From Cherax quadricarinatus (lineage: Eukaryota; Arthropoda; Malacostraca; Decapoda; Parastacidae): a stretch of 64,000 nt of DNA. Shown one piece after another: positions 45,681 through 57,745 of the stretch; position 1 is the stretch's first letter; each line of letters begins with the position of its first letter. A program made the translations under genes and the position numbers. The stretch covers positions 10,317,290 through 10,381,289 of the forward strand of contig NC_091372.1 in the NCBI RefSeq assembly GCF_038502225.1, in the 5' to 3' direction. The notes beneath the pieces were generated by a model. That model saw only the letters and a program-made list of their open reading frames with translations. It did no database searches and had not been told where the DNA came from.

Positions 45681-46302
45681 CTTAATATTAATAATTACGA
45701 AGAGGATTTGGGAGTTCTGGTTAGTAGTAATCTAAAACCAAGACAACAGTGCATTAGTACTCGCAATAAAGCGAACAGAATCCTTGGCTTCATATCAAGA
45801 AGTATAAATAATAGGAGTCCTCAGTCCTCGTGAGGGCCCGTCACGAGTGGTGTTCCACAGGGGTCCGTGTTGTACCCCTTGTTGTTCACAATTTATATAA
45901 ACGACATAGATGAGGGAATAAATAGCGATATAAGCAAGTTTGCCGATGACACCAAAATAGGCCGACGAATTCATTCTGACGAGGACATTAGAGCACTCCA
46001 GGAAGATTTGAATAGACTGATGCAATGGTCGGAGAAGTGGCAGATGCAGTTTAATATAGACGGATGCAAAGTTCTAAATGTTGGACAGAAAAATAACCAT
46101 GCCACATATAAACTAATGTATATCTTAATATTACTGATTACGAAAAGGATTTGGGAGTTCTGGTTAGCATTAATCTAAAACCAAGACAACAGTGCATTAG
46201 TGTTCGCAATAAAGCGAACAGAATCCTTGGCTTCACATCAAGAAGCATAAATAATAGGAGTCCTCAGGTTGTTCTTCAACTCTATATATCCTTGGTTAGG
46301 CC

Positions 46303-46381
46303 CTGATCCATCGGGAGGCCTGGTCATGGACCGGGCCGCGGGGGCGTTGATCCCCGGAATAACCTGCAGGTAACCTCCAGG
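46303..46381. mobile_element. 79-bp GC-rich insertion with 6-bp target duplication
   Basis: TAGGCC at 46297-46302 and 46382-46387 flanks GGACCGGGCCGCGGGGGCGT-containing DNA that is absent from the intact CR1 (about 29418). It is far more GC-rich than its host. It resembles part of a longer decapod repeat that I know only from memory, so it may be an excised or truncated fragment. Confidence 0.6.
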
Positions 46382-47059
46382 TAGGCCTCATTTAGACTAT
46401 GCTGCACAGTTCTGGTCACTGTATTACAGAATGGATATAAATGCTCTGGGAAACGTACAGAGGAGAATGACAAAGTTGATCCCATGTATCAGAAATCTTC
46501 CCTATGAGGATAGACTGAGGCCCTGAATCTGCACTCAATAGAAAGGCGTAGAATTAGGGGGGATATGATCGAGGTGTATAAATGGAAAACAGGAATAAAT
46601 AAAGGGGATGTAAATAGCGTGCTAAAAATATCTAACCAAGACAGGACTCGCAGCAATGATTTTAAGTTGGAAAAATTTAGATTCAGGAAGGATATAGGAA
46701 AGCACTGGTTTGGTAATAGAGTTGTGGATGAGTGGAACAAACTCCCGAGTACAGTTATAGAAGCTAAAACGTTGTGTAGCTTTAAAAATAGGTTGGATAA
46801 ATACATGAATGGGTGTGGGTGGGTGTGAGTTGGACCTGACTAGCTTGTGCTACTAGGTCAGTTGATGTCCTCCTTCCTTAAGTGACGTATCTGACGTCAC
46901 TAGGTCAAGGTATTTGCTTAAGCCGGTTGGAGAATTTGACCTGCCTCGCATAGGCCAGTGGACCTGTTGCAGTGTTCCTTCTTTATGTAACCAGTTCGTA
47001 GCAACAGTCTGGTAGATCAGGGAAGGGCTAAATACCAGCCTTAGTGTTAGAGGAACTAT

Positions 47060-47475
47060 ATGAAGATTTACCTGTCAACCTACCTGAGGTAAGATTTACC
47101 TGTCAACTTACCAGAGGTAAGATTTACCTGTCAACTTATCTGAGGTAAGATTTACCTGTCAACTTACCTGAGGTAAGATTTACCTGTCAACTTACCTGAG
47201 GTAAGATTTACCTGTCAACTTACCTGAGGTAAGATTTACCTGTCAACTTATCTGAGGTAAGATTTACCTGTCAACTTACCTGAGGTAAGATTTACCTGTC
47301 AACTTACCTGAGGTAAGATTTACCTGTCAACTTATCTGAGGTAAGATTTACCTGTCAACTTACCTGAGATAAGATTTACCTGTCATCTTACCTGAGGTAA
47401 GATTTACCTGTCAACTTACCTGAGATAAGATTTACCTGTCAACCTACCTGAGGTAAGATTTACCTGTCATCTTAC
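47060..47475. repeat. 28-bp tandem array, about 15 copies
   Basis: Monomer CTGAGGTAAGATTTACCTGT then CAACTTAC. It contains a short inverted repeat (TTACCTGAGGTAA), so each unit can fold. Bases 46986-47059 and 47476-47789 are unique, with nothing recognised. Confidence 0.93.
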
Positions 47476-47789
47476 ACCAGCAATCCTGCCAGAGTGCAAA
47501 AAGTTTAACACGCTTCAGTTTCACACTATCTCATAGGCTTTTCATCCTCAGCTTAGAGAGAGAAAATCCACGAGAGATAAAGCTAATATTAACTAGCTCT
47601 AATCTCTCCCTGACTTACAGTTAATCTGAGGATAAATTAAGATATCTCACTTCTGTGTCTCGCTGAACAAACACAAAAAACTGGCCACTTTTGTATTTTC
47701 TCACAAACTATAACAGAGGAGAAAAAATGGGAAGAAAATAGTTGTGAATGGAGCGGAGATAAGTTCTTGGAAGATGACTGAAGATGCTG

Positions 47790-48370
47790 TGATGATGCTG
47801 GGGTGATGTTGATCCTGTGGTGCTGGGGTGATGCTGGTGATGCTGTAGTGATGCTGTGATGCTTTGGTGATGCTGGTGATGCTGGTGATGCTGTGATGCT
47901 GGAGTGATGCTGGTGATGCTTGTGATGCTGCGATGCTTGGGTGATGCTGTGATGCTTGTGATACTGATGCTGAGATGCTGGGGTGATGCTGTGATGCAGT
48001 GATGCTGCGATCCTGGGGTAATGCTGGTGATGCTGCGATGCTGGTGATGCTGCGATGCTGGTGATGCTGTGGTGATGCTGGGGTACTAGAGATGCAGTGG
48101 TGATTCTGGTGATGCTTGTGATGCTGTGGTGCTAGGGTGATGCTGGGGTGCTGTTGTGATGTTAATGCTGTGATGCTGGTGATGCTGGGGTGCCAGAGAT
48201 GCTGTGATGCTGTTGTAATTAGGTGATGCCTGTGATGCTGGGGTGCTAGGGTGATGCTGTGTTGTTGTGATGCTGGTGATGTTGAGGTGATTCTGTAGTG
48301 ATGCTGTGGTGATGCTGTGGTGATGTGATGCTGATGTTGGAGTGATTCTGTAGTGATGCTGGTGACTGAA
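47790..48370. repeat. Degenerate GATGCTG-rich array
   Basis: Loose repeats of GATGCTGTGATGCTGGGGT with many indels. No fixed period can be given. Confidence 0.85.
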
Positions 48371-48379
48371 CCTGCTGAC

Positions 48380-49696
48380 TGAAGATGTGACTAGTACTAG
48401 TGACTAGAACTAATGACATACTAATCACTAGTAGCAACTAGTACAAACAGTAGTACTGGTGACTAGTACTAGTGATTAGTACAAATGACCAGTATTAGCA
48501 GCAGCGATCAGTACTAGTGACTAGTACTAGTAGCAATAACCAGTACTAGTGACCAATTCTACTAGCGACTAGTGCAAGTAGTGATTGCTAGCGACTAGTG
48601 CTAGTAGTTGCTACTAGTGCTAGTAGTAACTGCTAGTGACTAGTCCTAGTAGTGACTACTAAGGACTAGTAACTAGTGATGACTAGTGGCTAGTGCTAGT
48701 GACTACCAGTGACTAGTGTTAGTAGTGACTACTAGTGATGACTAGTGACTAGTGCTAGTAGTGACTACCAGTGACTAGTGTTAGTAGTGACTACTAGTGA
48801 TGACTAGTGACTAGTTCTAATGACTAGTGATTAGTGCTAATGGCTACCAGTGACTAGTGCTAGTGACTACTAGTGATGACTAGTGCTAGTGACTAGTGTT
48901 AGTGACTACTAGTGATGACTAGTGGCTAGTGCTAGTAGTGACTACCAGTGACTAGTGTTAGTAGTGACTACTAGTGATTTTTGACTAGTGCTAGTGATGA
49001 CTAGTGACTAGTGCTAGTAGTGACAACCAGTGACTAGTGCTAGTAGTGACGACCAGTGACTAGTGCTAGTAGTGACTACCAGTGACTAGTGCTAGTAGTG
49101 ACTACCAGTGACTAGTGCTAGTAGTGACTACCAGTGACTAGTGATGACTAGTGACTAGTGCTAGTAGTGACTACCAGTGACTAGTGCTAGTAGTGACTAC
49201 CAGTGACTAGTGATGGCTAGTGACTAGTGCTAGTAGTGACTACCAGTGACTAGTGATGACTAGTGCTAGTGATGACTAGTGACTAGTGCTAGTAGTGACT
49301 ACCAGTGACTAGTGCTAGTAGTGACTACCAGTGACTAGTGATGGCTAGTGACTAGTGCTAGTAGTGACTACCAGTGGCTAGTGTTAGTAGTGACTACTAG
49401 TGATGACTAGTGCTAGTAGTGACTACTAGTGATGACTAGTGACTAGTGTTAGTAGTGACTACTAGTGATGACTAGTGACTAGTGTTAGTAGTGACTACTA
49501 GTGATGACTAGTGACTAGTGCTAGTAGTGACTACTAGTGATGACTAGTGACTAGTGTTAGTAGTGACTACTAGTGATGACTAGTGACTAGTGCTAGTAGT
49601 GACTACTAGTGATGACTAGTGCTAGTAGTGACTACTAGTGATGACTAGTGACTAGTGTTAGTAGTGACTACTAGTGATGACTAGTGACTAGTGCTA
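48380..49696. repeat. ACTAGT-rich array
   Basis: Irregular left part (48380-48660), then units of about 27-33 bases such as GACTAGTGCTAGTAGTGACT with TACCAGT or TACTAGTGAT. The palindrome ACTAGT (SpeI) occurs in most units. Bases 49697-49934 to the right are unique and pyrimidine-rich, with nothing recognised. Confidence 0.92.
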
Positions 49697-49934
49697 GGCG
49701 CCAGTCATGACCATTCTTGGCTATCATTCATCATAACCAGTTTCTCCTTGCCTTGACCGGCTTACTCCGGTACTTCCCCTTCCCTCACCCCCTTCTCACC
49801 CCCTTCTCACCCCTTTCTCACTCCCCCTCACCCACTCTTCATTCCACTCTCTCTCAAAACAACTTTACCACCATTATAATGGCCATAAGACCATTTCACA
49901 TCATAATATATAGTTTAAAACTCCCCTATTACGT

Positions 49935-50402
49935 ATTTTGATACTGTTGCTAGCAATTGAGCCTAGTAGCTGTGAAACGAGTCTCTCAGGCGTTTGTTTT
50001 GATATTGTGGCTAGCAGTTGAGCTTAACAGCTGTGAAACGAGTCTCTCAGGCGTTTGTTTTGATATTGTGGCTAGCAATTGAGCCTAGTAGCTGTGAAAC
50101 GAGTCTCTCAGGCGTTTGTTTTGATATTGTGGCTAGCAGTTGAGCTTAACAGCTGTGAAACGAGTCTCTCAGGCGTTTGTTTTGATATTGTGGCTAGCAG
50201 TTGAGCTTAACAGCTGTGAAACGAGTCTCTCAGGCGTTTGTTTTGATATTGTGGCTAGCAATTGAGCCTAGTAGCTGTGAAACGAGTCTCTCAGGCGTTT
50301 GTTTTGATATTGTGGCTAGCAGTTGAGCTTAACAGCTGTGAAACGAGTCTCTCAGGCGTTTGTTTTGATATTGTGGCTAGCAATTGAGCCTAACAGCTGT
50401 GA
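49935..50402. repeat. 61-bp tandem array, about 7.5 copies
   Basis: Monomer contains GAAACGAGTCTCTCAGGCGT, TTGATATTGTGGCTAGCA and GAGCTTAACAGCTGT. Two variants, CAATTGAGCCTAGTAG and CAGTTGAGCTTAACAG, are interleaved. Confidence 0.93.
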
Positions 50403-50860
50403 TAAAATAAATATAGGTGTAAAATGAAGCCTAACACAAACACACGGGGGCCAGGATCTATGACTCAACTCTTTGCAAGACATGGGTCTTAGGGTGAGCA
50501 TACTACCGAACATCTCACCTGAATCACAAAGATCAACCTAATAACCCAGAGAGGGACTGATCACCTCAAACTACTACCTCCGTCTTCCACCGTCTCCAGT
50601 ATTATGCTTTGTATTGGATTAATTAATGTACCCATTGGTGGGCAAAACGTCTTCACAACAGATACCCAAGTGTTGCCCACGCGTCTCAGTCATCAACTTC
50701 AATTAAAGTGTGTATTTAGAACATTCGTTGTGGTTTGTGGTGTCAGTGTTTGTCTTGATTCACATTCTAGTAACGTAGGTGTTTGAATGTTGCCTTTATA
50801 TACATATTGATATTTGTAAGAACATTTACGTGGCCTCTCATTCTCTGTCACTGATACTCT
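50403..50860. mobile_element. Decayed LINE family A piece and hammerhead-type end remnant
   Basis: Bases about 50445-50550 carry GGGGCCAGGATCTATGACTC and CTTAGGGTGAGCATACTACC, recognisable as the LINE family A 3' end and ORF2 region 3218-3275. Bases 50553-50695 (GGGACTGATCACCTCAAAC ... GGGCAAAACGTCTTC) follow the plan of the palindromic modules, with the GAAA core mutated. The rest is unique. Confidence 0.5.
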
Positions 50861-51470
50861 TGTCTCTGATACCCCGTCTCTGATACCCCGTCTCTGATAC
50901 CCCGTCTCTGATACCCCGTCTCTGATACCCCGTCTCTGATACCCCGTCTCTGATACCCCGTCTCTGATACCCCGTCTCTGATACCCCGTCTCTGATACCC
51001 CGTCTCTGATACACCGTCTCTGATACACCGTCTCTGATACCCCGTCTCTGATACCCCGTCTCTGATACCCCGTCTCTGATACCCCGTCTCTGATACCCCG
51101 TCTCTGATACACCGTCTCTGATACACCGTCTCTGATACCCCGTCTCTGATACACCGTCTCTGATACACCGTCTCTGATACACCGTCTCTGATACCCCGTC
51201 TCTGATACCCCGTCTCTGATACCCCGTCTCTGATACCCCGTCTCTGATACCCCGTCTCTGATACCCCGTCTCTGATACCCCGTCTCTGATACCCCGTCTC
51301 TGATACCCCGTCTCTGATACCCCGTCTCTGATACCCCGTCTCTGATACACCGTTTCTGATACCCCGTCTCTGACACCCCGTCTCTGACACCCTGTCTCTG
51401 ACACCCTGTCTCTGATACACCGTCTCTGATACCCCGTCTTTGACACCCCGTCTCTGATACCCCGTCTACA
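50861..51470. repeat. 14-bp tandem array (CTCTGATACCCCGT)n, about 43 copies
   Basis: Highly regular, with ACCCC/ACACC variants and a decayed right end (GACACCC). The period gives overlapping minus-strand readings that are not genes. Confidence 0.95.
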
Positions 51471-51477
51471 CAACTGT

Positions 51478-51615
51478 ATATTTCGTTGTATCTCCCTATA
51501 CTCAGATTGTGAACATCAGGGGACCCAGGACTGACCCCTGAGGGACGCCACTTGTGCCAAGTCCCCATTCTGATTTCTCCCCATATATGCAGTCTCACTC
51601 TTCCTTCCACCCTTG
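51478..51615 (-). pseudogene. LINE reverse transcriptase fragment (GVPQGS block)
   Basis: The minus strand reads [20 protein letters not shown] in one frame, the conserved block before the FADD motif. About 140 bases only, without flanking element ends. Confidence 0.7.
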
Positions 51616-51693
51616 AACTTCTCCCCTTATAATCTGTTATATTCTACACTGCTACCTTCCTACACTGTTTGTATGACTTACATTCTAAATACA

Positions 51694-52145
51694 GGATGGT
51701 GGTACCTCCCTGGATGGTGGTACCTCCCTGGATGGTGGTACCTCCCTGGATGGTTGTACCTCCCTGGATGGTTGTACCTCCCTGGATGGTGGTACCTCCC
51801 TGGATGGTAGTACCTCCCTGGATGGTTGTACCTCCCTGAATGGTTGTACCTCCCTGAATGGTAGTACCTCCCTGGATGGTAGTACCTCCCTGGGTGGTTG
51901 TACCTCCCTGGATGGTTGTACCTCCCTGTACCTCCCTGAATGGATGGTTGTACCTCCCTGGATGGTTGTACCTCCCTGGATGGTTGTACCTCCCTGGATG
52001 GTGGGATGGTTGTACCTTGGTTGTACCTCCCTGAATGGTTGTACCTCCCTGGATGGTTGTACCTCCCTGGATGGTTGTACCTCCCTGGGTGGTTGTACCT
52101 CCCTGGATGGTTGTACCTCCCTGGATGGTTGTACCTCCCTGGATG
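51694..52145. repeat. 18-bp tandem array (CCTCCCTGGATGGTTGTA)n
   Basis: About 25 units with GGTTGTA/GGTGGTA/GGTAGTA variants, and a disordered section near 51920-52030. Confidence 0.94.
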
Positions 52146-52189
52146 GTGGTTGTCTACCAGCCTACTGCTCCTGTTGTTAGATACATCAA

Positions 52190-52330
52190 TGGTTTATAAT
52201 TTTTCAGTCGTCTTTTTTAAACCACAAAATAATCGAGAATGCCAGCATGTTTTAATTAAAACAACTTATGTGGGGGGGCTCTCGCCACCTTCTGGGGGTC
52301 GCGGACCCTTGGTTGAGAAACAATTTTGAA
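52190..52330. other. Unique spacer with a hAT-like terminal sequence
   Basis: GGGTCGCGGACCCTTGGTTG followed by AGAAAC resembles the subterminal GGTCGCGG...TTGAGAA sequence of hAT DNA transposons. No second end or transposase is seen. Confidence 0.3.
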
Positions 52331-53770
52331 GGTGGTAGTGCTGGTAGCGGGGGAGGGGAGGTACAAGTGGGGGTCTGTAGTGAGTGTTGGTAGTAGTGGT
52401 AGGTGGTGATGGTAGTAGTGGTAGGTGGTGATGGTAGTAGTGGCAGGTGATGGTAGTAGTAGTGGCAGGTGATGGTAGTAGTAGTGGTAGGTGATGGTAG
52501 TAGTAGTGGTAGGTGATGGTAGTAGTGGTAGGTGGTGATGGTAGTAGTGGCAGGTGATGGTAGTAGTAGTGGTAGGTGATGGTAGTAGTAGTGGTAGGTG
52601 ATGGTAGTAGTAGTAGGTGGTGATGGTAGTAGTAGTGGTAGGTGGTGATGGTAGTAGTGGTAGGTGGTGATGGTAGTAGTGGCAGGTGATGGTAGTAGTG
52701 GCAGGTGATGGTAGTAGTGGCAGGTGATGGTAGTAGTGGCAGGTGATGGTAGTAGTAGTGGTAGGTGATGGTAGTAGTAGTGGTAGGTGATGGTAGTAGT
52801 GGTAGGTGATGGTAGTAGTGGTAGGTGGTGATGGTAGTAGTGGCAGGTGATGGTAGTAGTGGCAGGTGATGGTAGTAGTGGCAGGTGATGGTAGTAGTAG
52901 TGGTAGGTGATGGTAGTAGTAGTAGGTGGTGATGGTAGTAGTAGTGGTAGGTGGTGATGGTAGTAGTAGTGGTAGGTGGTGATGGTAGTAGTGGTAGGTG
53001 GTGATGGTAGTAGTGGTAGGTGGTGATGGTAGTAGTGGTAGGTGGTGATGGTAGTAGTGGTAGGTGGTGATGGTAGTAGTGGCAGGTGGTGATGGTAGTA
53101 GTGGTAGGTGGTGATGGTAGTAGTGGCAGGTGATGGTAGTAGTAGTGGCAGGTGATGGTAGTAGTAGTGGTAGGTGATGGTAGTAGTAGTAGGTGGTGAT
53201 GGTAGTAGTAGTGGTAGGTGGTGATGGTAGTAGTAGTGGTAGGTGGTGATGGTAGTAGTGGTAGGTGGTGATGGTAGTAGTAGTGGTAGGTGGTGATGGT
53301 AGTAGTAGTGGTAGGTGGTGATGGTAGTAGTGGTAGGTGGTGATGGTAGTAGTAGTGGTAGGTGGTGATGGTAGTAGTAGTGGTAGGTGGTGATGGCAGT
53401 AGTAGTAGTTGGTGATGGTAGTAGTGGTATGTGGTGATGGTAGCAGTAGTGGTGGTAGAGGTCAGTGATGGTAGTAGTAGTGGTGGTAGAGGTCAGTGAT
53501 GGTAGTAGTAGTGGTGGTAGAGGTCAGTGATGGTAGTAGTAGTGGTGGTAGAGGTCAGTGATGGTAGTAGTAGTAGTGGTGGTAGATGTCAGTGATGGTA
53601 GTAGTAGTGGTGGTAGAGGTCAGTGATGGAAGTAGTAGTGGTGGTAGAGGTCAGTGATGGTAGTAGTAGTGGTGGTAGAGGTCAGTGATGGAAGTAGTAG
53701 TGGTGGTAGAGGTCAGTGATGGTGGTAGTAGTTAGTGAAAGTGGTGGTAGTGGTGAAAGTAGTGCTGGTA
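52331..53770. repeat. GTA/GGT-rich array, 18-24-bp units
   Basis: Units of GTAGTAGTGGTAGGTGGTGA with TGG and variants lacking GGT or carrying GGCAGG. From about 53445 a new 30-base unit (GTAGAGGTCAGTGATGG) takes over for about nine copies. Confidence 0.93.
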
Positions 53771-53873
53771 GGAGGTGTAGGAATGAATCACATTAATCGT
53801 GAATATGCAAGACTAATGGCGAACGAAGAATGAAAAAAAATCAAGTCTGACCCTCAAGAAGGGTGATCCAAAA

Positions 53874-53907
53874 CCCTGAATAAGATCCCCTAGGATCTTA
53901 TTCAGGG
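53874..53907. other. Perfect 15-bp hairpin
   Basis: CCCTGAATAAGATCC (53874-53888), loop CCTA, GGATCTTATTCAGGG (53893-53907). A second small hairpin, ATAGTCACT/AGTGACTAT, lies at about 53928-53949. They sit between an array and a LINE fragment, in otherwise unrecognised sequence. Confidence 0.6.
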
Positions 53908-53965
53908 AGCATAAAAACATGAGGCTAATAGTCACTTACAGTGACTATTGAACTTATGTTAATGG

Positions 53966-55235
53966 TCACTGTATGTTCTTATGCTCTACGTTGGAATCAA
54001 TTATCCTACCTAACTTTGTGTCATCGGCAAATTTGCTCATATCACTAGTAATTCCCTCATCAAGATCATTGATATATATTATAAACAACAACGGGCCCAA
54101 GACTGATCCTTGTGGAACGCCACTTGTTACAGATCCCCACTCGGATTTAACCCCATTTATGCACACTCTCTGCTTCCTGTCTGTGAGCCATGACTCGATC
54201 CACGAAAGCACTTTTCCCTCAGTGCCATGAGCTGCCACTTTCTTTAACAGTCAAATATCAAATTCTTTACCGTGATCAACAGCCTCAAAAGCTTTACTGA
54301 AGAAAGTTAATAAATTAGTTAGACAAGACCGGCCTCTTGTGAATCCATGCTGAGTATCATTAATCAAGCTATGCTTATCGAGATGGCTTCTTATAATCTC
54401 AGCTATAATTGACTCTAGTAATTTGCCTACAATTGAGGTCAGGCTTATTGGGCGGTAATTTGACGGTAACGACTTGTCCCCTGTTTTAAAAATAGGAATT
54501 ACATTAGCCATCTTCCACATATCAGACACTACACCTGTTTGAAGAGATAAATTAAAAATATTAATTAATGGTTCTCAGAGTTCCATTTTGCATTCCTTAA
54601 GAACCCTTGAAAAAACCTCATCAGGACCCGGCGACTTATTTTGCTTCAGTCGGTCTATCTGCTTCACAACCATCTCACTAGTGACTGTGATGTTACATAA
54701 TTTATCTTCTTCAGGTCCACTATAAAAATTAATTACTGGGATACTGTTAGTGTCTTCCTGTGTAAAAACCGAGAGAAAATAATTATTTAAAATCGAGCAC
54801 ATTTCATTCTCTTTCTCAGTAAGATGCCCATAGTTATTTTTAAGGGGACCTATCTTATCTCTAACTTTTGTTCTATACACCTGGAAAAAACGTTTTGGGT
54901 TAGTTTTCGAATCCCTAGCAACTTTAATTTCATAGTCCCTTTTAGCTTTTCTTATCCCCTTTTTAACGTCCCTCTTAATGTCAATATACTGAGTCATAAG
55001 ATGACTCTCACCTCTTTTGATACGTTTATAAATTCCTTTCTTCTCTCCTAAAAGATATCTGAGCCTATTATTCATCCATTTTGGGTCATTTATATTCTAT
55101 CTAATTTCTTCATATGGGATAAATGTTCTTTGGACAGCATGTATAGTGTTCAGAAAGCTGTCATGTTGATAGCTCTCTTCGTTACCCCAGTCCAGAGATG
55201 ATAAGTGTTCTCTAAGCCCATTGTAATCTGCTAAG
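53966..55235 (-). pseudogene. CR1 ORF2 fragment, minus strand
   Basis: Reads from the endonuclease-RT linker (LSSLDWGNEE near 55200) through [56 protein letters not shown] and FADDTKLG, ending abruptly at about 53970 just after FADD. The C-terminal third and 3' tail are missing. Frame breaks lie near 54240 and 54550-54575. At 54240 the motif A block (DFSKAFD) is deleted between VDHGKEFDI and MAAHGTEGK, so the catalytic aspartate is gone. It is a diverged relative of the intact CR1 at 25931. Confidence 0.88.
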
Positions 55236-55610
55236 CAAAGTTGATGTAATCAGTCCATCAACCTTGGAGAAAAAGAATTTGAGGTGGTCAGTCCCTCAGC
55301 CTGGAGAAGAGCTCAGCTTCACGGTCTGGAACAAGGTGGTCAGTTCCTCAGCCTGGAGAAGAGCTCAGCTTCACGGTCTGGAACAAGGTGGTCAGTTCCT
55401 CAGCCTGGAGAAGAATTCAGCTTCACGGTCTGGAACAATATGAGGCTGAAGCATAAGAACCGAGTCTTAAATACTGTTGAAGGTGAGGTGGAAGATCTGG
55501 AAGACGATGTAGGGGACGGGATGTGATCGAAATCCTTTTGGTCTTCAACCATTCTCCTCTGTACTGGACTGATGTAGCCACTGTCTAATTCATCATCATC
55601 CCGCCGGTTC
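55236..55610. mobile_element. Palindromic-module remnant with a 52-bp triplication
   Basis: GGTGGTCAGTTCCTCAGCCT is part of a 52-base unit present three times (about 55282-55438). The same TGGTCAGTCCCTCAG...GGAGAAGAGC words occur in the arms of the palindromes at 18824 and 45235, so this is an internal piece of that family, tandemly copied. Downstream GTACTGGACTGATGTAGCCAC is a mutated hammerhead-like end. Bases 55611-55850 are unique. Confidence 0.6.
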
Positions 55611-55844
55611 TCTGAACCATTTGCTAGATACCTGGATGTTGCACGTCATTCACAGGTGTATTGACCTCTTTCAGGGTCTAGGGTGTTGCATACACAAGTG
55701 TTGTGGCAGCCCTCGGGTGCCTCTGTCGTTCGTGGCTGGAATACGGTAAGCTACTGAAGGCGGATTAACTTCAAGAACCAGACTTCACCAGTAGTGGTTC
55801 TTGGAGCGTGGGTGCGCATGCTGCGGACTTCACTGCGCACAAGC

Positions 55845-55849
<5 letters not shown>

Positions 55850-55908
<59 letters not shown>
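55850..55908. repeat. (CA)n microsatellite
   Basis: About 28 CA dinucleotides, with no LINE 3' end next to it. Confidence 0.97.
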
Positions 55909-55909
<1 letters not shown>

Positions 55910-55969
55910 CGCACTATCGTAATGATGTTGGTAGGATTACCGACAATGTAAAAGGGCGCATGTGCAACT

Positions 55970-56180
55970 GATTGCGGCAACGTTTCGCTCTCCAGGAGCT
56001 TTGTCAAGCCGTAACTTTACAAACATCCAAGACTGATCGACTGAACAAATCGACTCCAGGCTGAGTGACTGATTACCTCAAACTATTACTACCCCTGTGT
56101 CTCCACCGTTCTTCTTTGTACTGGACTGAAGAAGCCACTCCCTGCCGAAACGTTTCCACGACATACCCAAGTGTTGGTCT
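55970..56180. mobile_element. Decayed inverted hammerhead-type module
   Basis: The left end has AACGTTTCGCTCTCCAGGAGC (minus-strand core GAGCGAAACGTT) and the right end GGACTGAAGAAGCCACTCCC then GCCGAAACGTTTCC, in inverted orientation. The right motif keeps CTGAAGA, GAAA, CGTT and a TGGA/TCCA helix I, but helix II no longer pairs. The left lacks the CTGANGA core. Confidence 0.55.
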
Positions 56181-56231
56181 AAACCTTGGTTACAGATACC
56201 GACAACTTACCGGCATCTGTTACCAGGTAAA

Positions 56232-57745
56232 CTCCAGGTATAGTGTCTAGACATGTCTTAACCAGACCCAAGTGTCTGCACATGTGTCTTAACCAGTCCC
56301 AAGTGTCTGCACATGTGTCTTAACCAGACCCAAGTGTCTGCACATGTGTCTTAACCAGACCCAAGTGTCTGCACATGTGTCTTAACCAGACCCAAGTGTC
56401 TGCACATGTGTCTTAACCAGACCCAAGTGTCTGCACATGTGTCTTAACCAGACCCAAGTGTCTGCACATGTGTCTTAACCAGACCCAAGTGTCTGCACAT
56501 GTGTCTTAACCAGACCCAAGTGTCTGCACATGTGTCTTAACCAGACCCAAGTGTCTGCACATGTGTCTTAACCAGTCCCAAGTGTCTGCACATGTGTCTT
56601 AACCAGACCCAAGTGTCTGGACATGTGTCTTAACCAGACCCAAATGTCTGGACATGTGTCTTAACCAGACCCAAGTGTCTGCACATGTGTCTTAACCAGA
56701 CCCAAATGTCTGCACATGTGTCTTAACCAGACCCAAGTGTCTGCACATGTGTCTTAACCAGACCCAAGTGTCTGCACATGTGTCTTAACCAGACCCAAGT
56801 GTCTGCACATGTGTCTTAACCAGACCCAAGTGTCTGCACATGTGTCTTAACCAGACCCAAGTGTCTGCACATGTGTCTTAACCAGACCCAAATGTCTGCA
56901 CATGTGTCTTAACCAGACCCAAATATCTGCACATGTGTCTTAACCAGACCCAAATGTCTGCACATGTGTCTTAACCAGACCCAAATATCTGCACATGTGT
57001 CTTAACCAGACCCAAATGTCTGCACATGTGTCTTAACCAGACCCAAATATCTGCACATGTGTCTTAACCAGACCCAAATGTCTGCACATGTGTCTTAACC
57101 AGACCCAAATATCTGCACATGTGTCTTAACCAGACCCAAATGTCTGCACATGTGTCTTAACCAGACCCAAATGTCTGCACATGTGTCTTAACCAGACCCA
57201 AATATCTGCACATGTGTCTTAACCAGACCCAAATATCTGCACATGTGTCTTAACCAGACCCAAATATCTGCACATGTGTCTTAACCAGACCCAAATATCT
57301 GCACATGTGTCTTAACCAGACCCAAGTGTCTGCACATGTGTCTTAACCAGACCCAAATGTCTGCACATGTGTCTTAACCAGACCCAAATATCTGCACATG
57401 TGTCTTAACCAGACCCAAATGTCTGCACATGTGTCTTAACCAGACCCAAATGTCTGCACATGTGTCTTAACCAGACCCAAATGTCTGCACATGTGTCTTA
57501 ACCAGACCCAAATGTCTGCACATGTGTCTTAACCAGACCCAAATATCTGCACATGTGTCTTAACCAGACCCAAATGTCTGCACATGTGTCTTAACCAGAC
57601 CCAAATATCTGCACATGTGTCTTAACCAGACCCAAATGTCTGCACATGTGTCTTAACCAGACCCAAGTGTCTGCACATGTGTCTTAACCAGTCCCAAGTG
57701 TCTGCACATGTGTCTTAACCAGACCCAAGTGTCTGCACATGTGTC
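56232..57745. repeat. 31-bp tandem array, about 49 copies
   Basis: Monomer CTTAACCAGACCCAAGTGTC then TGCACATGTGT. The left third is AAGTGTC and the right part alternates AAATGTC and AAATATC. The next 77 bases (57746-57822) are unique. Confidence 0.96.

Larger units (their letters stand above)
45594..46985 (+). pseudogene. Broken CR1 copies (two overlapping ORF2 fragments)
   Basis: First fragment 45594-45825 matches 29236-29390 of the intact CR1. At about 45836 the sequence jumps back to the GTCACGAGTGGTGTTCCACA block (equivalent to 28958) and runs to the 3' UTR end near 46985, so the region is represented twice. FADD survives (within 45935-45950). A five-base loss near 46112 and other indels break the frame; readable parts are 45867-46178 and 46565-46828 (GDMIEVYKW, WFGNRVVDEW). 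Two small insertions with target duplications lie inside it. Confidence 0.88.

Noticed and set aside
50699..51610. Three overlapping arginine-rich minus-strand frames
   Set aside because: Caused by the 14-bp array; only the short GVPQGS piece at 51478-51615 is real, and it is in another frame.
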